From a virus: a stretch of DNA of 28,167 bases. Shown here in pieces: positions 1 through 7,847 of this stretch (positions within the stretch are counted from its first letter, which is position 1; each line of letters opens with the position of its first letter). The stretch lies in the IMG/VR virus record IMGVR_UViG_3300050821_004647, positions 1 to 28,167 of that record; one strand, written 5' to 3'. Under the pieces are notes generated by a model. The model was not told the DNA's origin. It searched no databases and was given only the letters and a program-made list of their open reading frames with translations. The position numbers were made by a program, and so were the translations under genes.

Positions 1-1035
<1,035 letters not shown>

Positions 1036-1080
1036 AAATACGTCTAGCACTCGCAAGTATACGAAAGTAGAAAATACCTC

Positions 1081-1107
1081 AAAGCCCGCGTAAATGCGGG
1101 CTTTTTT
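1081..1107 (+). terminator. rho-independent terminator after guaA
   Basis: A perfect 9-bp stem AAAGCCCGC / GCGGGCTTT (1081-1089 and 1096-1104) has a 6-base loop and runs into six T (1102-1107). It lies 46 bases after the guaA stop and would end guaA transcription before the integrase. If the att core is inside the guaA end, this terminator is phage-borne and replaces the host one. Confidence 0.9.
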
Positions 1108-1174
1108 GCTTTTTGGCTCCGCATTGATTGGCAGGCCGATGTATACCCAAGTACTTATTCCAGATGGCATTTGT

Positions 1175-1317
1175 GATGGTATTATCCACGCCGATGCCAT
1201 GAGGGCCACCCGATACCATGCCATGATTTTTTTTATCTTCATGGTATTGAAAATATCTAGATCATTGATTTGAAAGAGATATTTAGCAGAAAAAGCGGAC
1301 GTGGAAATCATGGTATT
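1175..1317. repeat. catggtat repeats between guaA and int
   Basis: The 10-mer TCATGGTATT occurs exactly at 1239-1248 and 1308-1317. GATGGTATT is at 1175-1183, and the inverted form ATACCATG is at 1213-1220. The second exact copy ends 24 bases before the int start codon. Repeats of this kind between an att site and an integrase gene fit arm-type integrase sites or AlpA/Cox-type sites, but no binding is shown. The rest of this roughly 300-base gap holds the guaA terminator and, by position, the attL junction. Confidence 0.5.
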
Positions 1318-1341
1318 TCTAACTAAAAAAGGAAGAAAGCC

Positions 1342-2550
1342 ATGTTGACCGATACCAAGCTGCGCAACTTAAAAGCGGGTGAGAAGCTTTTCAAAGTAAA
1401 CGACCGTGATGGCCTCTACGTGGCGGTTACCCCAGCTGGATCGATCTCCTTCCGTTACAACTATTCGATCAATGGTAGGCAGGAGACACTGACGTTTGGG
1501 CGCTATGGCTTAGGCGGTATCTCGCTTGCAGAAGCCCGGGAGCAGCTGGGAGAAGCCAAGAAGATGATTGCCGCCGGGAAGTCGCCGGCCAAAGAGAAGG
1601 CACGAGACAAAGCCCGAGTGAAAGGCGTAGAGACGTTCGGCGCCTGGGCCGACAAATGGCTACGTGGCTATCAGATGGCCGACTCGACGCGGGATATGCG
1701 CACGTCCGTATATGAGCGAGAGATCAAGCCCAAGTTCCACAATAAAAAATTGATTGAATTTACGCACGAGGACCTGCGTGCACTGACCGATGTGATTGTC
1801 GAGCGAGGGGCACCGGCAACCGCAGTACACGTTCGGGAAATCGTTTCACAGGTATTTCGCTGGGCAATAGAGCGCGGCCAGAAGGTGGCAAATCCGGCAG
1901 ATTTAGTAAGGCCGACCACTATCGCCAAATTTGAGCCGCGTGACCGTGCGTTGACCCCCGAAGAAATCGGTATCGCTTATCGGTACATCGAGAGGATCGG
2001 TACGACGCCATCCATTCGTGCGGCGGCCAAGCTGCTTTTGCTGACAATGGTCCGAAAAAGTGAGCTAACAAATGCGACATGGGATGAAATCAATTTCAGC
2101 CAGGCCTTATGGACGATTCCAAAGGAACGTATGAAGCGCCGCAATCCGCATCTTGTTTTTCTCTCGCGGCAGGTACTGGATATTTTTATTGCGCTTAAGA
2201 CTTTTTCTGGTGGATCGGCATATATCCTGCCATCACGCTACGATTCGGACCTCCCTATGAGCAGCGCGACTTTGAATCAGGTGCTTACGCTGACGTACCG
2301 TCTCGCACAGAAAGAAGGGCAGGCACTATCGAAGTTCGGACCGCACGATCTGAGGCGTACAGCAAGCACCTTGCTGCATGAAGCTGGATACAACACTGAC
2401 TGGATTGAAAAGTGCCTTGCGCACGAGCAGAAGGGCGTCAGAGCTGTCTACAACAAGGCCGAGTACAGAGAACAACGCACGGCCATGCTGCAGGATTGGG
2501 CGGATATGATTGATGAATGGACGATCAGGGGCAAGCGGCTTGCGGCATAA
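1342..2550 (+). CDS. int: tyrosine recombinase integrase (P4-type, DUF4102 arm domain)
   Basis: This 402-aa protein should catalyse integration and excision of the prophage at guaA. The N-terminal ~90 residues have the DUF4102/Arm-DNA-bind look (LKAGEKLFKVNDRDGLYVAV, then FGRYG). A SAM-like core-binding region follows, about residues 95-195. The catalytic set of the tyrosine recombinases is complete: R238 (MVRKSEL), H335-x-x-R338 (HDLRR), H361 (CLAHEQ) and Y370 (AVYNKAEY). The length is usual for the family. The ATG is preceded by GGAAGAAAG at 1331-1339. It points away from guaA, and its last 26 bases overlap the end of the convergent AlpA-like gene. The codon mix is less GC-biased than in the late genes. 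Confidence 0.95.
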   Translation: MLTDTKLRNLKAGEKLFKVNDRDGLYVAVTPAGSISFRYNYSINGRQETLTFGRYGLGGISLAEAREQLGEAKKMIAAGKSPAKEKARDKARVKGVETFGAWADKWLRGYQMADSTRDMRTSVYEREIKPKFHNKKLIEFTHEDLRALTDVIVERGAPATAVHVREIVSQVFRWAIERGQKVANPADLVRPTTIAKFEPRDRALTPEEIGIAYRYIERIGTTPSIRAAAKLLLLTMVRKSELTNATWDEINFSQALWTIPKERMKRRNPHLVFLSRQVLDIFIALKTFSGGSAYILPSRYDSDLPMSSATLNQVLTLTYRLAQKEGQALSKFGPHDLRRTASTLLHEAGYNTDWIEKCLAHEQKGVRAVYNKAEYREQRTAMLQDWADMIDEWTIRGKRLAA

Positions 2551-2743
2551 ATCCTGGTCGTGCTGCTTGGTCACCGGAAGATCTTCTTATTTCGATCCAC
2601 TCTTCGATTTCCGATAGATCCCAGGCCACGTTTCTACTTGTTAGCACAATCCGCTTCGGGAAGTCGCCGCGTTTTTCCATGTTGTAGATCACGCGGTCGG
2701 ATAGAGGGATCATTGCCAGTAAGGTTTTTCGGTTGATTAGCAT
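2525..2743 (-). CDS. AlpA-family transcriptional regulator / excisionase-like
   Basis: This small protein (72 aa from this start) has the AlpA/MerR-like winged-helix signature: LINRKTLLAMIPLSDRVIYN, then FPKRI and a W-containing end (VAWDLSEIEEWIE). AlpA proteins of P4 and related elements activate integrase expression or act like excisionases. The frame is open to an ATG at 2773, but I chose the internal ATG at 2743 because it has the Shine-Dalgarno AAGGAG ten bases upstream and the extra ten residues are low-complexity. It is the last gene of the leftward operon, 64 bases after the methyltransferase. Its 3' end overlaps the 3' end of int by 26 bases on the other strand. Confidence 0.8.
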   Translation of the reverse strand: MLINRKTLLAMIPLSDRVIYNMEKRGDFPKRIVLTSRNVAWDLSEIEEWIEIRRSSGDQAARPGFMPQAACP

Positions 2744-2800
2744 TTTGCTTTTGCTCCTTGAAGTGGTATTCATTTGGTTATTTCTGAGTTGATTGCTTTT

Positions 2801-3622
2801 TTAGCGTTTACATAACGGCTTCGATGAACGCTTTGGCAGCTTCCGCGTTGATCGCGTTGCCGTAGGCGCGCAGTCGTCCCACTCGGGCGGTAGCCCCATG
2901 AGCCAGCGGGAATGTGCCGGGTTCAACTGGCCGGAATTTCTCGTCCCGGCATCCGAGCCAGTCAGCAGCTCTCCAGAAGCCGTTAGTCGGGCCGGGGAGC
3001 CCAACATCATTGCCATATCCCGCAGCATGAATCCTCCCGCACCTCTCGCTGCCTTTGCCTCCAAACTTTCCGCGCCCGTGGTGTCGCTGGTCGTACACGT
3101 TGGCCATCCGGCCAGATAGGCTTGCCGTGGTAATTGATCTACTCGATCCTTTCCATCGCGTTGAGCCACCATTCCAGGTGTGTCTTTGTGGTCCCGCACT
3201 GTCGGCGTTACCCACCCAGTAAATGCGGTCGCGGATGTGGGGAGCGCCGACGCCCGCAGACGGAAACGGGATCGCCCCGAAGGGGTAACCCAGCGCTTCC
3301 AAGTCAGCTTGTACAAGGTCGATCCAAGCATCTGCGTGTTTGCTCGCAACCTGCTCTCCAAAAATTGTTGGGGCTGGTCGCTTCTGTCGCTTACACCAGT
3401 TTTTGTGCTTGCTGATGAGATGATAAAAGGCAGGCCAAAGGTGGCGCTCGTCATCAAATCCAGTTCCTTTGCCTGCCGTGCTGAAAGGTTGGCACGGACA
3501 GGAACCGGTCCAAACAGGTCGATCATCAGACCATCCAGCGCGTCGAAGTGCATAGGACCATACGCCGACGCCGGCGAAGAAGTGGCATTGCGTGTATCCG
3601 TGAATGTCGTTTGGTCGTACAT
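2801..3622 (-). other. open alternative frame over the methyltransferase gene (273 codons)
   Basis: A second ATG-started frame on the same strand stays open for 273 codons, covers most of the methyltransferase, and ends 7 bases beyond its stop. It contains composition that looks protein-like (for example [35 protein letters not shown]). I recall similarly worded proteins annotated in other phages, probably from the same shadow frame of homologous methyltransferase genes. No Shine-Dalgarno was checked convincingly and no known domain is visible. It may be a shadow kept open by the GC-rich codon use of the real gene. The antisense strand here also has a 165-codon open frame, which argues for caution. 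Confidence 0.25.
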
Positions 3623-3731
3623 CTCTTATATCCCTTTCATCTACGTCGCCAGCAGCAATGTGCCCGGCTGTGATTAAATTGCGTAGCCATTGGGCTGCGC
3701 CTTTGTCATGCTCGTTGTAGTACGCAGCCAT
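2808..3731 (-). CDS. phage C5-cytosine DNA methyltransferase
   Basis: The product (307 aa from M3731) transfers a methyl group to cytosine C5 in DNA. Visible motifs are: motif I FFAGVGVW (51-58); motif [11 protein letters not shown] with the catalytic Cys at 80; a motif VI variant GEQV (125-128, canonical ENV); motif [13 protein letters not shown] with R167 and R169; and a motif X-like end LRAYGNAI (287-294). A further in-frame ATG lies at 3788, but homologous phage enzymes begin around MAAYYNE, and this ATG sits two bases after the stop of the upstream gene, which suggests coupling. No restriction endonuclease is seen nearby, so it is an orphan enzyme, plausibly anti-restriction. Its target sequence cannot be read from this. 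Another reading frame on the same strand is open across almost the whole gene. Confidence 0.93.
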   Translation of the reverse strand: MAAYYNEHDKGAAQWLRNLITAGHIAAGDVDERDIRDVRPNDIHGYTQCHFFAGVGVWSYALRRAGWSDDRPVWTGSCPCQPFSTAGKGTGFDDERHLWPAFYHLISKHKNWCKRQKRPAPTIFGEQVASKHADAWIDLVQADLEALGYPFGAIPFPSAGVGAPHIRDRIYWVGNADSAGPQRHTWNGGSTRWKGSSRSITTASLSGRMANVYDQRHHGRGKFGGKGSERCGRIHAAGYGNDVGLPGPTNGFWRAADWLGCRDEKFRPVEPGTFPLAHGATARVGRLRAYGNAINAEAAKAFIEAVM

Positions 3732-3733
3732 GT

Positions 3734-4027
3734 TCAGATTGCATCGACGGCTAATGGGGTGTTGAGATAGGCGGCGTAGGTTGCCCAATCCATCCCGATG
3801 TAGCAGGTCGAAGGGGGGCCAACTTTGTCAGAAGTCATAATGACCGAGACCGGCACGGCGCGGAAGCAGCCAGGCAAGCTGTGTTCCAGCTCAACCCAGG
3901 CGTGCAGTTCACCGTTGCCCAGGTCGCGCCGAAGGTCGTTGACGTAACCGGCCTGGATGCCTTCGTCGGTGTCGAATGTGACGCGGTCGCGTAGTTTCAC
4001 GCTGACAGGTTGAATGGGCTTATTCAT
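3734..4027 (-). CDS. hypothetical protein in early operon
   Basis: A 97-aa soluble-looking protein of unknown function, starting MNKPIQPVSVKLRDRV. I do not recognise the family. The frame is open to an upstream ATG at 4069, but that part lies within the preceding gene. The ATG at 4027 overlaps the end of the preceding membrane protein by 8 bases. The beta-rich pattern (DRVTFDTDEGIQAGYVNDL) suggests a small beta-barrel-like fold, which is only an impression. It lies two bases upstream of the methyltransferase start and is probably co-translated with it. Confidence 0.7.
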   Translation of the reverse strand: MNKPIQPVSVKLRDRVTFDTDEGIQAGYVNDLRRDLGNGELHAWVELEHSLPGCFRAVPVSVIMTSDKVGPPSTCYIGMDWATYAAYLNTPLAVDAI

Positions 4028-4208
4028 GGAAAGCCCCCGCGAGCAAGCCAACCACCAGGCAGAAGACAATGATTAGGGCCACGAAGGCCGACAGAGCGCC
4101 GTGGTAACGGATCTGGAAGCGTTTGAACGCTGGCTGGATGATTTCGGCGATGCCAAGCATGGCGAACGCCATGAGCGAATTTAGGCATGCGTGCATGAGT
4201 ATTTTCAT
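4020..4208 (-). CDS. small membrane protein
   Basis: A 62-aa protein with an amphipathic N-terminal part and one clear membrane helix near the C terminus (about 39-59, LSAFVALIIVFCLVVGLLAG). Its start codon overlaps the stop of gpA as ATGA at 4208-4205, the same coupling seen at other junctions in this operon. I do not recognise the family. A role in superinfection control or lysogenic conversion is possible but unsupported. Confidence 0.7.
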   Translation of the reverse strand: MKILMHACLNSLMAFAMLGIAEIIQPAFKRFQIRYHGALSAFVALIIVFCLVVGLLAGAFHE

Positions 4209-6172
4209 AGGTCGCTTTCAGTAATAAAAATTCGTGGGTAAGGGCAGGCGCCGAGGGCGGCCCAGGTCGTGACAAGGCGCTTGCGTGCCGTCATGTCGTT
4301 TTTTTCATACGCGGCCACTTCCTGCCGGCGCGCCTCTTCACACTGCGCATTCATCGCAGTGGCAAATTTGTCGGTTTCCCGCTCCAGGTCTTTCGACTTT
4401 TTATCAATTGCCGACCAGTCGGTCGGCTGATATGCCGGCTGCGGATTTTTTCTGATGAAATCAGCAAGCCGAACTGCTGTTGCTGCTATTTCTTCCGGCG
4501 ATAAAACCGAAGTGGAAATTTTCTTTTTTAATTTTTTCGTACAGTTATTTACACCAGTCCAAGGTACGTCAAAAGCCACAGCCTTGGCGGCGCCGACGAC
4601 TGTCCACTGATAGCGGACCGATTCGTACACCGCGTGAGGATTCCATGCGTGATAAATCCCGCATGGCTTGTCCATCTCATAGGTGGCGTACTTGCCTTCG
4701 ACCACGGTGCTGCGCGTGGCGATTTTGACGAGACCCTTGCGTCCGACAGTGGGGCCGCCCTGGGCCAGCAGGTAATCGCGGTAGGAGGCTTGTTTGATGG
4801 TCTTGACGGTTTTGACACGCTTGCCATCGACCACATTGATTTCGGTGGCCTTGATGCTCTGTGCCGCCTGCCATGCCGATTTCACCGCTTCCGGCGCATG
4901 CAGGATGCTTTCGCTTTTGATGCGCCGTAACTCGCGCCAAGGGCCGACAGGTGCACCGCCGACCTGCTGAAACTGCCGGATGCCCCAGGTCTGCGCCCAA
5001 TAGCAAACTCTCTGACTCGGCTTAATCAGTTCGTCGCCGACCAGGTCTTCCACCAAGATATGCTTTTGCCCATCTTCGATGACATGGTGTTCGCCCAAAT
5101 TCTTGCCATCGGTGTTCTTGGTGACATACTTGATGATGTAACCAGCGGCTGTACCTTTGCCGGCTTCGATGCGCACCAGCTTGACCCGGTTCTTCTTGGC
5201 GCCGCGTTCGTCGCCGTCTTCGCGCATGGCATACGCCGTCATGACTTTCTCGTAACGCTCCAGGTGTTCGGGCGCGACGAACATCAGCATGTGCCAGTGC
5301 GGACAGCCGTCATGGTGTGGCTCGGCAATTCTAAAACCGTAGGCGTGGATGCCGTCGCGGTGTAGCTTGGAACGTATTTTTTTCCACACGTCGCACAGAT
5401 AAGCTTGCGCATCGCGTGGCGTGGGTTCGCCAAATGCCTTGTATTTCGGGTTAGGTTCGCCGTTCTTGCTCAGGACGGCGTGATATTTACTCGGGGCAGT
5501 GATGGTGGCAAAGATGCCGACATGACCCAGGTCGAAGGCGATTTCTTCAAAGCCGCGTATCCGTGTCATCAATTCGCTGTGCCGAATGGACTTGTTAGCC
5601 GTACCGAGGGCGGCTAACGCTTCTAGGCTATAGACCTGACCGTTTTCATTCTGTATTTCTATGGACGCCAGCAGTTTGGCATTCTGCTTATTACGGCGCT
5701 GCTGGCGATAGGCAGTTTCGTTGCTGACATAAGCGCCGGCCTTGAAATGCGTAAAGCCCAGGCGGATCGCCATATGTTCGCAGCGGCGCGCATGGGCCTT
5801 GCGGATGCCTCGCAACCACCACGCCTTGTCCAAGGCCCGGCGGATGATTTCGGCTTCTTCCTTACCGGCTGGTGCGGCGACGCCGTGGCGGTCGCAGTGT
5901 TCACGAATGGCCGACACAATCGCGTCTAGCGATTGCAGGTTGGCACAGAACTGGTAACAGGCACGGGCGGCAGTGTCGGCGGCGCGATAGAGCGCTCCAT
6001 CGGAAGCATCGGGTGGCAAAATAAAATGGTCGGCAGACCAGATCTCATCAATGACATCGACCTTGTGTTCGTGCTTTTCGTAACCGTCGCGGGCGAACAG
6101 ATCGCGCAGGGCGCGGCCCATGCGCTTCGGCAGGCCAGTGATGCTCTCGGCGGAATAGAAGTGGTAGCTCAT
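4205..6172 (-). CDS. A: replication endonuclease gpA (HUH, rolling circle)
   Basis: This 655-aa protein is the P2 gpA-type replication initiator, which nicks the phage origin and joins to the DNA 5' end to start rolling-circle replication. The metal-binding HUH motif is H292-W-H294 in GCPHWHMLMF, about 50 residues before the two active-site tyrosines Y345 and Y349 in AAGYIIKYVTKN. The YxxxY pair is typical of this group. P2 gpA is about 760 aa, so this one is somewhat shorter. The frame extends upstream to an ATG at 6217, but the ATG at 6172 overlaps the preceding stop as ATGA and gives the family-like start MSYHFYSAESI. In P2 the origin lies inside A; I did not locate it here. Confidence 0.95.
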   Translation of the reverse strand: MSYHFYSAESITGLPKRMGRALRDLFARDGYEKHEHKVDVIDEIWSADHFILPPDASDGALYRAADTAARACYQFCANLQSLDAIVSAIREHCDRHGVAAPAGKEEAEIIRRALDKAWWLRGIRKAHARRCEHMAIRLGFTHFKAGAYVSNETAYRQQRRNKQNAKLLASIEIQNENGQVYSLEALAALGTANKSIRHSELMTRIRGFEEIAFDLGHVGIFATITAPSKYHAVLSKNGEPNPKYKAFGEPTPRDAQAYLCDVWKKIRSKLHRDGIHAYGFRIAEPHHDGCPHWHMLMFVAPEHLERYEKVMTAYAMREDGDERGAKKNRVKLVRIEAGKGTAAGYIIKYVTKNTDGKNLGEHHVIEDGQKHILVEDLVGDELIKPSQRVCYWAQTWGIRQFQQVGGAPVGPWRELRRIKSESILHAPEAVKSAWQAAQSIKATEINVVDGKRVKTVKTIKQASYRDYLLAQGGPTVGRKGLVKIATRSTVVEGKYATYEMDKPCGIYHAWNPHAVYESVRYQWTVVGAAKAVAFDVPWTGVNNCTKKLKKKISTSVLSPEEIAATAVRLADFIRKNPQPAYQPTDWSAIDKKSKDLERETDKFATAMNAQCEEARRQEVAAYEKNDMTARKRLVTTWAALGACPYPRIFITESDL

Positions 6173-6507
6173 GCGGCTATGCCGTCCGATTCGTGACCCG
6201 CTGCCGGAAACTGGCAAGGCAACTCGCCGCCTTGCGCACAGCGCAGAACGATTTCAAGTTGCTTGATAAGCCGGCGGGCTTCGCAATGCAGCTTGCCGCG
6301 CTCCAGGGCGTTCAGCGATTGCAAGGTGGTGTCCCCCTTCTTGCTGCCAATGCCGGCCATGTGCGCCAGCATCTGGCGGTCACGCGGCGGGATGCCATTC
6401 CAGCGGCCAGCGCGTACACTTTCCTTGTCGCCAGCCAGCATGATGTAGGCGTGTGTCAGGTGTGTGTACGCAATGTCCTGGTGCGCCTGTTGAGAGTGGG
6501 TCGCCAT
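6169..6507 (-). CDS. hypothetical protein upstream of gpA
   Basis: A 112-aa predicted soluble protein of unknown family. The start ATG at 6507 follows a strong GGAGGG Shine-Dalgarno (about 6514-6519) that is located in the last codons of the preceding 35-aa gene. The stop overlaps the gpA start as ATGA. The central part (SLNALERGKLHCEARRLIKQLE) looks helical. Position directly before gpA suggests a replication accessory role, but this is only inference from place. Confidence 0.72.
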   Translation of the reverse strand: MATHSQQAHQDIAYTHLTHAYIMLAGDKESVRAGRWNGIPPRDRQMLAHMAGIGSKKGDTTLQSLNALERGKLHCEARRLIKQLEIVLRCAQGGELPCQFPAAGHESDGIAA

Positions 6508-6510
6508 GGC

Positions 6511-6618
6511 TTACCCTCCGATGATGCCGGTGGCTTGCAACAACGGGCCTGCCATCATCAGGAGGCAGCCAAGCGTAATCACGCCCAGATCGAGAAGAAT
6601 GTTTTTCAATTTTTTCAT
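6511..6618 (-). CDS. 35-aa single-pass membrane peptide
   Basis: A very short frame begins MKKLKNILLDLGVITLGCLL and ends ..GIIGG. It has a positively charged N terminus and one hydrophobic stretch of about 20 residues, so it would be a small inner-membrane peptide. Its ATG overlaps the stop of the upstream gene as ATGA (6618-6615), and its own 3' codons carry the Shine-Dalgarno for the next gene, just as expected for a real member of this tightly packed operon. Function unknown. Confidence 0.6.
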   Translation of the reverse strand: MKKLKNILLDLGVITLGCLLMMAGPLLQATGIIGG

Positions 6619-6833
6619 GCTGTCGCCTCTTCATTGGTAATCAATTCACCCACTGCCAGCGCGTTCAGGCCGGCATCAAGATGAAGGCGCAGCGTGTGCT
6701 GGCCGGCGTCATGGAAATGGAAATTAACTTCTTGCGTGGTGTACATCCCTACGGTCGGATCTGGGTGCCGACGCGTCACTGCCGGATTCACCGTGATGCG
6801 CTTCAACATGGTGAGAGTCGTTTGCGCGGCCAT
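6615..6833 (-). CDS. hypothetical protein in early operon
   Basis: A 72-aa protein starting MAAQTTLTMLKRITVNPAVT. The middle part is rich in His (NFHFHDAGQHTLRLHLDAG), which resembles a short beta-rich fold rather than a metal site with defined spacing. No family recognised. It starts two bases after the stop of the preceding 132-aa gene and ends in an ATGA overlap with the 35-aa membrane peptide. Confidence 0.65.
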   Translation of the reverse strand: MAAQTTLTMLKRITVNPAVTRRHPDPTVGMYTTQEVNFHFHDAGQHTLRLHLDAGLNALAVGELITNEEATA

Positions 6834-6835
6834 GA

Positions 6836-7234
6836 TCAGAGCGCCTCGGCTGGTTCGAAGATATATTTCGGCTGCCTGAAAATCGCCTTGTAGATGTATT
6901 TGCGGGCGTAGTGAACCAGCTTGCCCCGGCTGTTATTGGTGTGATTACAGGTTGGCATCGCACGGAGGTCATTGAAGCTCATGCCAGAAAATGCGACCAG
7001 AGGATCGATCTTGTAGTCTTGCAGGAAGATGAACCGGAAGCCGCCAACTGTGGCGCCAGCAAAGGCCGCTGAAAAATCATTTTCATCTGTCACCACAAGA
7101 GCCAGATTGCGCCTGCTTTCCAGCGGGATTTGCAGCCACTCATTGAATACGCAATCGTTCAACTGATCGACCTGGACACGGTCGGCGATGGTGAATCCGA
7201 GGCCGAGCCAAAGTAGCGTGATGGTGTTTTCCAT
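6836..7234 (-). CDS. hypothetical protein in early operon
   Basis: A 132-aa protein with no family I can name. The start at 7234 has the Shine-Dalgarno AAGGA nine bases upstream (AAATAAGGAAATCACT). The N terminus is hydrophobic (MENTITLLWLGLGF) but short, and charged residues follow directly, so I do not call a signal peptide. The C-terminal part is basic and aromatic (KLVHYARKYIYKAIF). The 135-base gap upstream to ogr holds a perfect palindrome. Confidence 0.68.
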   Translation of the reverse strand: MENTITLLWLGLGFTIADRVQVDQLNDCVFNEWLQIPLESRRNLALVVTDENDFSAAFAGATVGGFRFIFLQDYKIDPLVAFSGMSFNDLRAMPTCNHTNNSRGKLVHYARKYIYKAIFRQPKYIFEPAEAL

Positions 7235-7269
7235 AGTGATTTCCTTATTTCAGGGTGAGCGAATCCCGC

Positions 7270-7287
7270 ATGCCTGAAATCAGGCAT
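7270..7287. promoter_or_regulatory. 18-bp palindrome between ogr and the next early gene
   Basis: ATGCCTGAAATCAGGCAT is a perfect inverted repeat with 8-bp arms around a central AA. It lies in the 135-base gap between the ogr stop and the 132-aa gene. It has no T run, so it is not a standard terminator. A protein-binding site or an RNA hairpin affecting the genes after ogr are both possible. It does not match the two repressor operators at 7794-7833. Confidence 0.45.
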
Positions 7288-7369
7288 TGCAGGGAACAAC
7301 GGGAGGAAGTAAAACGGACTAGCGGGGAATTACGGTGGAGCTAGGATGCGGAGGGTAGTCATATGTGCC

Positions 7370-7627
7370 TCAGTCATTTTTGAATAGCGCCAACTGATTG
7401 GCACAAGCATTGCGGACATGTTGGGAAACATGGATGCGAATATCAGGATTCGGGATTGCCGACATAGACAACGTGCGCAGCACTTCCAGGCTGGCGACGA
7501 AGCTATGACCGCAGTCAGGGTTCTGGCACATGTACGTGATCTCTTTCATCAGCTCGGACATAGTGCGGCTTTTAGCGGCGCGCACCCGGTGGCGGCAATG
7601 TGGACAGGGAATGCTGATGACTCTCAT
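7370..7627 (-). CDS. ogr: Ogr/Delta-type zinc-finger late-gene activator
   Basis: This 85-aa protein is the Ogr/Delta family activator, which binds upstream of P2-type late promoters and contacts the RNA polymerase alpha subunit. The family zinc site is complete: C8-x2-C11 and C34-x4-C39, spaced C-x2-C-x22-C-x4-C, followed by GHSFVASLE. In P2 ogr sits after D at the end of the late region; here it is near the head of the leftward early operon, 38 bases after a 41-aa leader frame and behind the repressor-controlled promoter. This places late-gene activation directly under immunity. The Shine-Dalgarno is weak, so coupling to the leader frame is possible. Confidence 0.94.
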   Translation of the reverse strand: MRVISIPCPHCRHRVRAAKSRTMSELMKEITYMCQNPDCGHSFVASLEVLRTLSMSAIPNPDIRIHVSQHVRNACANQLALFKND

Positions 7628-7665
7628 TGGGGATCGATTATCGAGATTTGCGATAAGTAAATTGG

Positions 7666-7791
7666 CTAATAATTGTTTTTTTTGAAATTAAACATGGGTG
7701 CCCAGGCGTTTTCCCCCATTCCTTTACGGAGCCATTCGGCACGAATTTGTTGTGCTGTAGTAGTATTCAATGGTTTTATATTCACTCTCAT
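7666..7791 (-). CDS. 41-aa leader protein of the early operon
   Basis: A short frame starts MRVNIKPLNTTTAQQIRAEW and ends FNFKKNNY. It is the first frame after the leftward promoter; its Shine-Dalgarno GGAG is part of operator 1 (7794-7809), four bases from the ATG. The composition (Trp-, Lys- and Asn-containing, no repeats) looks like a protein. I do not recognise a family. A small regulatory protein of the Cox/Apl sort would be expected at this place, but no helix-turn-helix is evident, so function is left open. Confidence 0.5.
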   Translation of the reverse strand: MRVNIKPLNTTTAQQIRAEWLRKGMGENAWAPMFNFKKNNY

Positions 7792-7793
7792 TT

Positions 7794-7809
7794 AGCTCCA
7801 ATTGGAGCC
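7794..7809. promoter_or_regulatory. repressor operator 1 (candidate)
   Basis: AGCTCCAATTGGAGCC contains the perfect 14-bp palindrome GCTCCAATTGGAGC. It covers the predicted start region of the leftward transcript and the Shine-Dalgarno of the 41-aa leader. Its left edge is 24 bp from that of the second copy of the same half-site, so both lie at about the same face of the helix region. Binding by the product of the divergent repressor gene is inferred from position. Confidence 0.8.
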
Positions 7810-7810
7810 A

Positions 7811-7839
7811 ATAATATAGCTCCATTTGGAGCTGGTCAA
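7811..7839 (-). promoter_or_regulatory. leftward early promoter
   Basis: On the minus strand TTGACC (7839-7834) is followed after exactly 17 bases by TATTAT (7816-7811), a good sigma-70 promoter. The spacer is almost wholly occupied by operator 2, and the expected start of transcription lies in operator 1. It would drive the 41-aa leader, ogr, the small genes, gpA, the methyltransferase and the AlpA-like gene. Confidence 0.82.
7818..7833. promoter_or_regulatory. repressor operator 2 (candidate)
   Basis: AGCTCCATTTGGAGCT has 7-bp arms AGCTCCA / TGGAGCT around a central TT. It shares the GCTCCA/TGGAGC half-sites with operator 1. It fills the spacer between the -35 and -10 boxes of the leftward promoter, so binding here would block RNA polymerase directly. 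Confidence 0.82.
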
Positions 7840-7847
7840 GGTCTGTT

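Noticed and set aside
3180-3677. 165-codon plus-strand frame opposite the methyltransferase
   Set aside because: No ribosome site and no domain. The methyltransferase motifs on the other strand explain the region. It also warns that open frames are common here.
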